Part shown: positions 26,101 to 36,006 of the stretch, one piece after another
Position numbering within the stretch: position 1 is the first letter of the stretch
How the letters are laid out: each line of letters starts with the position of its first letter
From: Ectocarpus siliculosus
Taxonomy: Eukaryota > Sar > Phaeophyceae > Ectocarpales > Ectocarpaceae
Assembly (NCBI GenBank): GCA_000310025.1
Contig: FN649749.1
Span: forward strand, 2,583,141-2,647,140
DNA length: 64,000 nt
Direction of reading: 5' to 3'
Made by a program: the position numbers and the translations under genes
Notes under the pieces: generated by a model
Told to the model about the DNA's origin: nothing
Database searches by the model: none
Seen by the model: only the letters and a program-made list of their open reading frames with translations

Positions 26101-29100
26101 AACGCTGCCTAGTGTCAACCTCTTTCGCGGGGAACACCTGAACGCACCGCGGGGTTTGCACTGATGAAAGTCTATTATTAGTCTTTCAAACGTAATATTT
26201 CACTCTTCCATATTTTGTTGGTTCTGTTCGCTCTTCGACTAACCCCTGTCAGGTGTACACGGCTTTTGATACCCACCTGGACGCCCTGGGGGTGTATAAG
26301 CTCGACACGGTCGGCGATGCTTTCGTGGTGGTTGCCGGCCTCGACGGTTTCAAGTCTCAGGAGGCGAGTGCGAAACGGGGGTGGTAATGTACGATCGATG
26401 CTTGCCGTTCGGAAATCGACCCGGGGCTCATGGTTATTGAGCGGCGTGTAGATGGAAGTTTATCCTCCCTCCATCACCTCATGCTCACGGGCTTCCTGGG
26501 GAGGCGAATGCCACGAAGTCGTCCACACCGGATGACACGGGGACAGCTAACATAAAAGCTTTTTCGAATTTCACCGTTGCCTACGTAAAACAGTGTCATT
26601 GACTCTAATAATATGTTGACAGCACGCACTTCGTTCCCCCCATGTGGGGATACTGAAGACGACGTTGTTTGCTAACCCAAGGCATGGGGCATGTCTCAAA
26701 AACATGCATGTCACGATTTGAGGCATGTGATAATGCTAGTCTCGAAAGGTGAAGTATGAAGCGGGCACTGACCGCGTCTTGTCCGTCGCTTCTATGTGGA
26801 GTGCTGGGGCTCTCTTTGCAAAGACTGGTAGAAGTTGTGGAGGTAGTATAGGAGTTAGTGGTGGTAGCACGTGGTAGTGGTCGTGGTGTGGCTTACGGAA
26901 CTGACAAAGCTACGAGACTGACGTACTCTCAACGACACAAAGCTCCTCCAGGAGTTTCATCCGCTGCTGACGACAAGTCGAATGCACATCGTGATGGTGT
27001 TGCGGCAACGCATGCGGGGCGATGTTCTACAGTTTCACGACACTGTCTGCTTGCTTTCTCCCGTATGCGCTCGACTGCTACCCTGAGAAGACGATGTCAA
27101 TTGACTTCTGAGGCCTGTACGATGCTCCGTACGTGGACAACTTGCGAGTGTCTTAGACATGACGGCCTGGTTTCGGTGAGATGCTATTTTCTTCAGTAGA
27201 ACATCGTCCGACTATTGCTTGATAATGAGCAGGATCACGCGATGGCAATGGTGAAGTACGCTTTCCGCACGCTGTTCGAGCTGGAACGCATCAAGACCGA
27301 GGAAGACCTTAACTTCGAGATGCGGGTGGGCCTGCATACTGGGCCGTGCATTGGTGGCGTCATCGGAAGGCTCAAGCCTAGGTGAGTGACGAGACCGACG
27401 ACTGATGCCGGTGGTGGTGGTCGCATTCTGAGGACCGTGTTGTCGGATGCCGGATCGTGACGAACAATCGAGGAATAGCTGCAGGCGTCATCGTGACCAT
27501 TTCCTGCATATGTTTGGTGTTGCATACGAGTACTGATACCTCGATCTCCAGCAGGGGTATATTGTTAAGCACAATCCGTCCATCCTGCATCAAAGATGAT
27601 TGTGTCGGGAGAGAACAAAAGCACATCAGACTTTGGCGATGGTCAGTCCGTGTTCTTCATGCTTGGGGACGAAACAAGTAATCAACCATCCTATCATGGC
27701 ATAGAACCGGCCACGAGGTACTCCCGGTCGCACTTCCGTTCATTTCGCCTTGAAATCGCGCAAATACAGGTACCTCTGCTGGGGAAGAACACCTCTGATC
27801 TCGAATGAGCTGGAAGCCGCCGGAACACCGGGAAAGCTTCTGGTAAGGGCGTAACAGCCAGCATGAATGCGCTCAACAGCTTCCCTTGATACCTCTGATC
27901 TTTGATTCTCGTTCTCTCTCTCCTCCTTCTTCTTCTTCGTCTCCTTCTTAGCGCATGCAACTGTCCACATGACATTTCCTCGGTGGTATCCAGCCTTTTC
28001 GTTGCCCCCTATGCGCCCTCATCCCGTCTCCCCCCACCCCCCGCCCCCGATTCATCTCCACCTCTGCATGGTCTTCGCTCCCTTGCATGTTCCTAACCAT
28101 AGTGCCGCCGAGTACACATACTTCGCCAACACTCCGCTCTCCGTTGCCAACCCTTCTTCAAGACGTCAATAGAGACATCACGTGAACGCCCTCTTTTCGC
28201 TGTCTTCAGCAGCCATCGTATACATACTCGGTGTGGCGCCCTCCGTTCTCCATTCCCCCCCCCCCCAAAACCCCCGGGTAATGGGGGGGGAAAAAAAAAG
28301 GGGGCAAAAAAATCAAGGCCCCTGGGGTTTAAAAAAAAACCAAAAAAGGGTTTCGGAATTTGGGGGGGGCCCAACTCCTTTCTTAAGGGGTAAAAAACCC
28401 CAACGGAAACATTAGGGGAAGAGGGGGAAGTTTGGGCAACTCAAAAAAGAAGGGGTGGTCAAGGGGGGGGTCAAGGTTTGGGCCGGGGAAACCCTCCACG
28501 GTAAAAACTTTGAAAAATTGGGGGAAAAAGAAGGGGCGAAATTTTTTAAAAAAAAGGGGAAAAAGAAAAAAGAAAAAAAAAAAGAAAAACCAAAACTAAA
28601 GTATTTATAAAGGTGGAAAAAAAAAAAAAAGGGGGCTGGAAATTTTGGGTGGGGGCAAAGGGTTGCAAACCAAAATTTGGACCAAAAAACAAAAAAAAAG
28701 AAACAATATTTGAAACTAAAAGAAAAGCCCCCTTTAATAAGGGTTCCGGGAAAATTCAAAAAGAATGAACGCCCGTTTACCAAATCGCTCTGGGAAATTA
28801 AAGGAATGGAAAAAAAACTCGAATAAAAGAAAGAAAGGGGAATGGGGACGTAAATAAACAAAGGGGGCCAACAAGGATTTAGNNNNNNNNNNNNNNNNNN
28901 NNNNNNNNNNNNNNNNNNNNNNNNNNNNNNNNNNNNNNNNNNNNNNNNNNNNNNNNNNNNNNNNNNNNNNNNNNNNNNNNNNCTTTTATTTCATTTCCCC
29001 CCCCCCCCCCCCCCCCCCGGTTACTGGGGTGCGAGACGAAAGGGCGTCAAAATCATCACGCCTCCTGTGTTTCAGAACAATCCCACCAACGGTTCTCGCA

Positions 29101-32100
29101 CTTCGCGTTGGCCCTACCTCCTTCCTTATGTGTTACGAACCCCGATCGCAACCATCAGGTGAGCAGCGCGACGTTCGCGCAGCTCAACAAGCAGGTGCTG
29201 CTCACGCGGGGGCTCAAGTTTCGGCCCGGCGAACCCCTCCACGTCAAGACCTTCGACAATCTGGCGGATGAGGAGGTGCCGACATTCTTCATAGAGATGG
29301 TGAGAAGGACAGAGGACAAAGAGAATGATACACCAGAGCTACAGTATTCATAGAGCTGGAAAAGACGAGAGATGGGGCCTGTAAGTTCTGGTTGTGCGCA
29401 AGGGTTCGCAATCGATATTCTGCACCAGAGACCAGACAGAGTGAACCACTATCTGAACCTAGATGAGACGCCACCTTTAGTACGGCTTCGGGCATATCTC
29501 AGAGTGACTGAGCGCCCGTTCACGACATCGCTCTGGTAACTTAATGCAGTGGAAGACAAGCTCGAGTAAAGGAAGGAAGGTGGATTGGGTACGTAATTAA
29601 GCAATGGTGTCCATCATGCATTCAGCCCGAAAGCCGCTAGAAATTGATAAACGTTCCGCACATTGACTGGCCATTGATACTGTTTCCTCGCACGACTGCT
29701 CTTGTTTCTGCGCACATAGGATTCCATCACGGCCTTCACTATCCTGGCAAATGAAATCGCCGAGGACCGCGCAGCGGCAAGGCGAGGGTCGTCGGCGCAA
29801 ATGTTCGACGACGGAGGTGTGTGGGACAGACTCTGTCCAGGTGTCCTCGCTGAAGCTGCTATCGCTTTTGCTGTTTGGTGGATCTGTGTCGTAGTCTTGA
29901 CACATTTGTTGCCGTCGCTGCTGCTGATGCTGATGCAGCTGCTACTGTTTGACTGTTGATGTTGTCGTGGTTCCTGAGTTCGTGTGGAGACGAATCGTGT
30001 GGCAGTTGCCCTGTCGTTTCTAGTCCCGATGTGTTCATTTGGGAGACAACCGGGGCCGACAGGAGTACGTCCCTCTCTTTCCGGGCCGTTGTCACAGGCG
30101 GAAGACACGCCTAATAGTGTAGTTGATCCCTCGTTGTATCTACATATCTTCGTGTGTCTGCCATTGGTAGAACTGACCGGCACGGGCGAAGATGGAAGTC
30201 TCAAGAAAACGCTGCTCGGCGTCACCCGGCTCAAGCGCTTGTTTCACGGCAAAAGCAGCGAAGGTAGCACGGCAGGTGAGACGAAAACATGGGTTAAGCA
30301 AGCATCGCTACCGGAATCCGAGTCATGTTCGACCAAAACACGGGACGTCTTCTGCTTGTTTCAACCTCGACCCGTTGTGTTTGTTACACGAGAAACGCAG
30401 AATTGCTTCAGACGACTCTACCCGTTGTGGAGTAAGTCGATGTTGCTTTGTGAAGCTTCACACCGGCCCAGTCTCGACAACTCTTCTGTATTTCGTATGC
30501 GTGCATGCAAGACATAATGCGCACATATCTTGGGCAGTTTCAACAGAAAAGCATCATACTCCGCCCTTCTTGGCATTCGTATTTTGCAACTATCGAGAAG
30601 GACGGAAGTAGTGTTCACGCAATAGAATGAGCGGATCAGCGAGTTATTGTACAGCATTCCTTCGTCAAAACATCCCTCCCGCCCACCCCGAAATTTTGAA
30701 TACTCGCGGGAAATCAATGTCTTCGGCAGACCCTGGCATGTCGGAAGACGCTGCTGGGGTTGGGAGGACGAACAACCCAAGGCGACCAAATCATTTGAGT
30801 GCCACGGGCGTCGTCATGAGCACCCAGAGCGCGTACCTTGCGAGCCCACCGGGTTCCCCGGAGAGCAAGCAGGTATAGACCTTCGTGCTACTGCCATTGG
30901 CACTACCATTACGGCTGTGTTTTAAAATTTTCACACACGTTTGCGACCCGTGCTATATACCTGAAGTAGTATTTGCATGGTGTAAAAAATAGTACCATGG
31001 TACGTTCCTTCTCATTTGTCGCTCCGACCGAGAAAATGAAATGCACCGAGGATGCTAAGCTCGATGAACGGACAGGGAGAGGTCAAGTGAAAACCTCAAC
31101 ACAACTGGTACGACCTTGAGGATATTCGTGGCGTGTAGATTAAGGGCGTACACGTACGTGTAGGCCGCATCACAGTACGAAAGCTGCATTGCCAGAGGAG
31201 CGAAGGGAGGTCTGCAGTAGTGACCCAATGATCCAACCACGCTGGGAGAACAAGGTCCGCAGTTTCTTCATCCTGCCGTGCCAAGATCGCATTTCCCAAT
31301 AAAGTAACCCTAACCCTCTGTTCTCTCATTCCCTGACCTACATTGTCAACAGCAAGTGATGTATTCTTAGCCAACGCAGCGAGGAAAATTAACGTAGACC
31401 ACCCCCGCAGAAAATCCGGCGTGCCATGGTTATCGACGATAACATGAACAACATGAACAACAACAACACCCCCCGCCCTCATTGCCCGAGCTGGCCGGGG
31501 ATGGCCAAGAGAGCCTTCGAACGATACAATACACAAAGCAACACGTGACAGCAAGTTTTGGGCGTTCAGGTGCCGAGAAAGCGTTCGTTTGGCGTAGAAG
31601 CAGGGACTGACTCTACCCTTTGTGTAATCCACCCTCATTGGCCGACCAGTCGAGCGCACAGGACAACAACAACGCCTCTTTCGTGGGCGGATGGGGGAGC
31701 GGTGGCCTCGAAGGGATCCCCAAGGGATGGTCAAGAGGGCCACAAGCGGGAGGACAAGGAGGAGGCGGAGGCGCCGGGGGGGCAGCAGCAGGAGGAGGAG
31801 GAGCTACGTCGGCGGCGGGGAGAGGAGCACCGCCGTCAAGACTCCGGAGAGCTAGCTCCGCCGGGGTAGAAGGTAGGAAAGAACAACAGCGGCGACGGTC
31901 GTCCCTGGCAGTCATCCCGACCTCCCTCAAGAATTCCCTGCAGGCCGGCGGCGGAGCCGCGGTGGCCGCGGCGACGGCGGTAGCGTCGAAGGCGACGGGC
32001 CGGAATTCGAGCGCCGTGGCCGTCTCCGGCGAAGGGGGTGGGCGCAACGGTAGCTTCGGCTCTTTAGCGGCTGTTGACCGGAGACAAAGCGGCGGGGGGA

Positions 32101-32834
32101 TCCGCGCCGGGACGACTTGGGGGTGGGATGGAGAGTCTTCGGACAGCGCCGGATCTGACGGCGGCGGCGGTGGCGCTGTCAAGGAATTGTCCAATCGAAG
32201 ACGCAGCAGCCGGCGCAGCCCCCGCGGGAACGGTGGTGACGGTACCACTGAGCGTCTTGGCACCGGTCGCCGGAGCGTCGGCGGTGGTGGTGGAGAGGGG
32301 TGGGAAGACGGTGGCGACGAACTGGAGGGACGTGCACCCGCCGGGGCAGCAGCAGCGAGCGACAGGCGATCGTCCACCTCGAAAAGAGAGCGTACAAGGA
32401 GGAGCAGCGGTGGGAGCGGCGCCAGAAAAAGTGGGGAGGAAGGCGATGGCGACAGCGGGAGAGGAGGGAGCAGCAGCGGAGAAGACGGGAAGGCGCCCAC
32501 GCGTGGACGAGGGCGAGGGAAAGGGGGGAGGGGAAGCCTCTACATCGATGACGATGAAGGCAGCGGCGGGGGCGGTCATGGGAATAATTTCCTAGACGAC
32601 GATGACGATGCTAAGGCAGGGCGGCGGAGAAGGAGCAGAAGGACCAGCGGTGAGGGGCAAGAGACTTCCTCCTCCTCGTCCCAAGGAACGCGGGCCGACC
32701 CCACCGCTGCCGCTAGAGCGCACGTGCTATTCTCCGGAAATGAATCGGACAGCGACCTTGATTTGAAACAAGGTGCAAGTTCGGGGCAAGACTCGGACGA
32801 CGGTGGCGATTCTTCGCGGTGGAACGATGATTGA
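11158..32834 (+). CDS. Twelve-span double nucleotide cyclase with inverted C1/C2 roles
   Basis: A class III purine nucleotide cyclase producing cGMP or cAMP at a membrane. Rebuilt exons: 11158-11660, 12687-12921, 13708-13791, 15114-15356, 16072-16223, 17107-17248, 17527-17638, 17834-18015, 18281-18444, 19352-19423, 19854-19933, 20856-21061, 21652-21814, 22128-22186, 22704-22874, 23148-23270, 24008-24094, 24787-24915, 25471-25653, 26253-26363, 27233-27381, 27770-27842, 29159-29299, 29720-29816, 30171-30275, 30730-30872, 31662-32834. All phases agree, giving about 1,693 aa. Layout: disordered N-terminus (1-246), spans (about 290-453), C1 (490-725), spans (800-965), C2 (970-1185), and an acidic Ser/Gly-rich tail (1304-1693). 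C2 has metal Asp1008 and Asp1052 but lacks the catalytic Asn/Arg; C1 has Asn651/Arg655 but lacks both metal Asp. Glu562 in C1 is the guanylyl-type specificity residue, which favours GTP. Intron 20 uses a GC donor. Exon 1's donor and exon 2's acceptor are the least certain. Confidence 0.88.
14270..14319. repeat. 25-bp perfect tandem pair in cyclase intron 3
   Basis: CGGCAAGCTGTTCGGAGACA plus CGGCC occurs twice, back to back (14270-14294 and 14295-14319), with no mismatch. Confidence 0.9.
14543..14596. repeat. Tandem pair around CCTAAGGTTGTCACCTT in cyclase intron 3
   Basis: CCTAAGGTTGTCACCTT occurs at about 14544 and again about 27 bp later, each followed by a similar GAGCGTTA/TAACGTTG spacer. 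Confidence 0.8.
17834..21061 (+). other. Cyclase C1 catalytic half (no metal Asp; Asn/Arg present)
   Basis: Exons 8-12 code the first cyclase homology domain. MLPASVSEQLKEG opens it. The metal-loop strand reads ITILFCYITGF, so Tyr522 sits where the first metal Asp belongs. The hairpin reads KLEAIDCSY, so Cys566 sits where the second Asp belongs. LKIGVHTG and HLFGDTVNMASRT follow, with catalytic Asn651 and Arg655 intact. Glu562 and His644 occupy the two purine-specificity positions (Glu/Cys in guanylyl, Lys/Asp in adenylyl cyclases). Confidence 0.85.
22960..23065. repeat. GTT/GTG-rich microsatellite tract in cyclase intron 15
   Basis: Strand-asymmetric runs of GTTGTG and GTTGTT with short interruptions. 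Simple-sequence expansion, no coding role. Confidence 0.8.
23602..23757. repeat. Diverged direct repeat in cyclase intron 16
   Basis: The stretch CCTTCGGTGTTGACTATGTT through CGGCTGTCTTCGTTG (23602-23673) recurs from 23689 to 23757 as CCTTCTGTGTTGAACATGTG through CGGCTGTCTTTATTG, with about 20-25% difference by eye. Confidence 0.6.
28250..28882. other. Assembly artefact: garbled copy of 29000-29626
   Basis: Sequence of the form AAAA/GGGG runs here aligns colinearly with the clean sequence right of the gap. GTAATGGGGGGGGAAAAAAA mirrors GTTACTGGGGTGCGAGACGA at 29021. CGCCCGTTTACCAAATCGCT mirrors CGCCCGTTCACGACATCGCT at about 29512. Exon 23 of the cyclase therefore has a ghost at about 28417. 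It is a low-quality read end left beside the gap, not a duplication in the genome. Confidence 0.9.
28883..28982. other. N gap of exactly 100 bases (placeholder size)
   Basis: Lies in cyclase intron 22 beside a poly-C run (28998-29018). Because the left flank duplicates the right flank, the true gap is probably absent. Confidence 0.95.
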
Positions 32835-35800
32835 ATTAGGACTTGGTTTAGGTCACCCACCAAGAAAGGGAGGCGAGATCGTTTCCCTGATATACTAAAC
32901 GACTCTGTTCCCTCGAATCCTTTGTGTGTGTGTGTGTGTTTCGAAGCGTGTATCCATAGCCGGGGTAAGCGGTGTTGGCATAATTCATGCTGTGTTGTTG
33001 AGCAGCGCTTGGGGTTAGCACCTGTTGTCCTTAAAGTCCAACATCAAGAACGACAAACTCCGCCCGTCCTGTCCTTCACTTCTCCGTGGCAACTCTCTTG
33101 ACAATTCAATTTCACGTGTGTGTGCAGGCCTCAGTTATGGCTTGGCACGGGGCATGGTTTGGGTGTGTGGCCGCTTAACGAATATAGCCCATAGTTGGTA
33201 TAGAGTATACGGAGTGGGGGACGTGCGGGATGTACCAGCCGGATGTACGTAAGCGAAGTAGTCTAGGAGGAAAAGAGGGCATTGAATACTTGCGGCGCCC
33301 ACAGCGCAATAAAATCCGGCTGAACCGGTCGGGAAAAGGGGTTAAATGGTGCGTGTGGGTGCGCATTGAATGGACACCGCTCGCTGACCGTGTGCGCACA
33401 AGGACATGTGTTCGCCTGACCGACCGACCGCACAGTCAACGGTGAATCGCTACCCAACACGAAAGGACCGACAGGTCTAACAATAATCCAATTTTAGAAG
33501 TTTTAGAACACCCAACACGAGGTCGCAATTGTATGCACACCGCCGCGTGAAAAACCGAAATTGTGGAGGAAAGCTCCCCACCGCGGCAACAACAACTCTT
33601 CTTGACCCTAAACTCTCCCAATCCGACCGAGAACGCAACTAATGCGCACAGACCCACAGCCATCACGTGGCCCATCGAGGATTGGCACGCTTGCCAGAAC
33701 AAGCTGCTCCAACCAACGACTCATCGTGCCCATGTCTGCGCACGCCGGTCACCTTGCCCACTATTGAGGAAGGCAGCACCGTTTCTACAAGAAAAGGTCG
33801 TTTCAGCACAATGGACAACCCCGACCCCTACTGCGTCCGACGCGGCAGCGCCAACGTTCAAAGTCCACCGCAAAACATCTTCCAAAAATGTCCATGCTCC
33901 CTATAGACAAAAGGGTGCTTGTTCTCCAGAGTTGCTAATTTTCTCAACGGTCAGAAGTTTTGCCTGACCGCCTGGCTGCCAGGGTCAACCGCCACCCCTG
34001 GTTCGTCGGACATGCCATCAAGGCAGGGGACGCCCACAGGCGTCACATCACTTCCTAATCTTACGCCATGGGTACAACAAACAAAGGACAGTTCATAGTA
34101 TTACACACCAACACCGTGCCAACTTCTTGCCGAGCCGACCCATGCCCCACGAGAACCGCTTCTCCCCCTCCCCTTCCCAAAAAGTTCAAAAGATCAAACA
34201 TTAACATTCATCCAAGGCGTGTAGATGGGGTACACAAGACCATCTCCCGTTCAACACGTTTCCAACACCGTGTCCACTCGCGACAGATAGGCAGCCCCGA
34301 CTGGCTCTCCACAAAACGCCACGGTTGCCATAAAAGTTCTCTCATCGCTCTTGCTGCGAAAAAAGCTCGCGCTTGAGTGTACACGGCATCTCGGTGAGCC
34401 ACACTCATCTCCACAGGGAGTAGCTGCTCTCCAATCGCAGCCAACAGCTGCAGGCGAGCACCCCACAGAAACAGAAACGAGCACCCGAGGAGGGGGGCAC
34501 ACAGGTACCCGCACGATCGTACAGCTAACAGCAAAATCGATCATCAATGGCGTTTTCGGTTTTCGCGTCGTCTCTCCCAACGTCTACTGCGCTCTATTGA
34601 CGGACGCCAGACAAACCGGCGCCTTGTGCGTGTGTGTGTACCCTAGTGCGCGAATATACGTCGAGCCGCCTCGCAAACCCAGCATCTATCACCGATGCTT
34701 TTCTTCATGCACGCGCGCAAGACAACACAACCAAATCTTGGTGGGCGCCATTGCAGGCCCGCTCCGTCTCCCTGCCTCCCTGCCTGTCACTACCGTATGA
34801 CGCGTCTTTCGTGTGCGCCCTATCAAAAGAGGGAAAACACACACACAAACAAAACGCAGCCGAAAGGAAGGCTACAAAACCATCAAGGAGAATGAATGGC
34901 ACGCGCCACACGGTATACAATGCCCCCCCCCGTCAAATCACCCGGATTCCTTTCGCCCATACTTTGCGGGGGCCCAACTATAACCTGCGCATTTGCTGCG
35001 CAACACGGGAGTATTATTAGTTCACGAAAACTCTGGAAGGCGGCGATTGGCATTATATCTCGATTCAGCGTCAAAACACAAAAAAAAACTTCGAAAAAAA
35101 ACAAGACAAGCGATTACATCAAGCCATATAGCAAGGCCTCCGAATCTGTAGCCCCAGAAATGAAAAACACCACAACAAATGCGGGCTTCCTTTCCGAGTG
35201 TGGTCTGGCCTAACCCACTGCCCACCCATTAGTCCGAACCAAACGAGTAACACAAGGCAGACGAGCTGGAGACGCCTGCTGTTACCGAGGGTATCAGCCC
35301 TTGGGGGTGGCCATGCACTGACTGACGACTGGCTTCACATCGATGGCAAAAAAGAGAAGCGGTAAGAACCTAAAGGCGGCTATTTCGACCAGGCAGCCGT
35401 GTTGGGCACACGATCACTAAACGTGGGGGCGCAATGCGCAAGCTAGATTGATGGTGCTACCATATTTCGGTTGAATGCGAAGAGGAGATAGACCAATCGC
35501 CGGAGGGAAGAATAGACCAATCATCGAAGATTGACACCAATCATTGAAAATAACGTCATTCATGGTGCCAACATCATTCCGTTCAATACGAAGAGAAGGA
35601 TCGACCAATCATTGAAGCACCATGGTGTTGTTACCATCCTTCATTGATGTGCTACTCGTACCATCATTCTGTCCTTAAACGAACAGAAGCATTGACCAAT
35701 CGTTGAAAGCCCACATCAACGGTGTTGCTACCATCCTTCTTTGACGGTGCTACGATCATGCCGTTCGAACCGAAGCGAAGATTGACAAATCATCGAAAAT

Positions 35801-36006
35801 AAACAATTCGCGGGGGTTTTGTGGAGACACTCCTTCACAACACCGCCCTCGAGAGCTACAGCAACCCGCAGGAAAAACCATCAAACCAGGCGGTCATCCA
35901 TGGCAAGAGGAAAAAATACTGGGAAAATGATGTACAAAGAGAGGAAAACACGAAAAAAAGGGTATCTCGAAAGGTGAGACCAACCGGTCGCATCCACCAA
36001 GCAGAT
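32835..36006. other. Region between convergent cyclase and phosphatase genes
   Basis: Flanked by the stop of the plus-strand cyclase and the stop of the minus-strand phosphatase, so it should hold both 3' UTRs. A (TG)n tract sits at about 32922-32939. The remainder has no recognisable coding exon. Its last third contains the degenerate repeat array described separately. Confidence 0.6.
35453..35805. repeat. Degenerate four-unit repeat array downstream of phosphatase A
   Basis: Four units begin near 35453, 35564, 35649 and 35746. Each contains GTGCTAC or GTGCCAA, a CATTCCGTTC-like box, a GAAG(A/C)GAAG-like box and GA(C)CAATCATTGAA. Period is about 90-110 bp with much divergence. It lies 200 bp beyond the stop codon of the minus-strand phosphatase. 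Confidence 0.7.

Larger units (their letters stand above)
25471..29299 (+). other. Cyclase C2 catalytic half (metal Asp present; no Asn/Arg)
   Basis: Exons 19-23. VTIMFSDLKGYTQWASEES carries metal Asp1008, and YKLDTVGDAFVVVAGL carries Asp1052. MRVGLHTGPCIGGVIG is the usual glycine-rich strand. The block that should read FGDTVNxASR is instead YLCWGRTPLISNELEAAG, so Leu1126 and Glu1130 replace the catalytic Asn and Arg. GTPGKLL joins to VSSATFAQL in exon 23, the normal end of the fold. The exon at 26253-26363 ends at a GC donor. Confidence 0.85.

Noticed and set aside
28412-28861. Minus-strand open frame full of Phe/Ser/Pro
   Set aside because: Lies wholly inside the garbled low-quality copy of 29000-29626.
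31613-32500. Long minus-strand open frame of about 295 codons rich in Pro and Ser
   Set aside because: It is the mirror of the Gly/Ser/Arg-rich last exon of the cyclase; GC-rich low-complexity sequence keeps the opposite strand open. No domain is recognisable.
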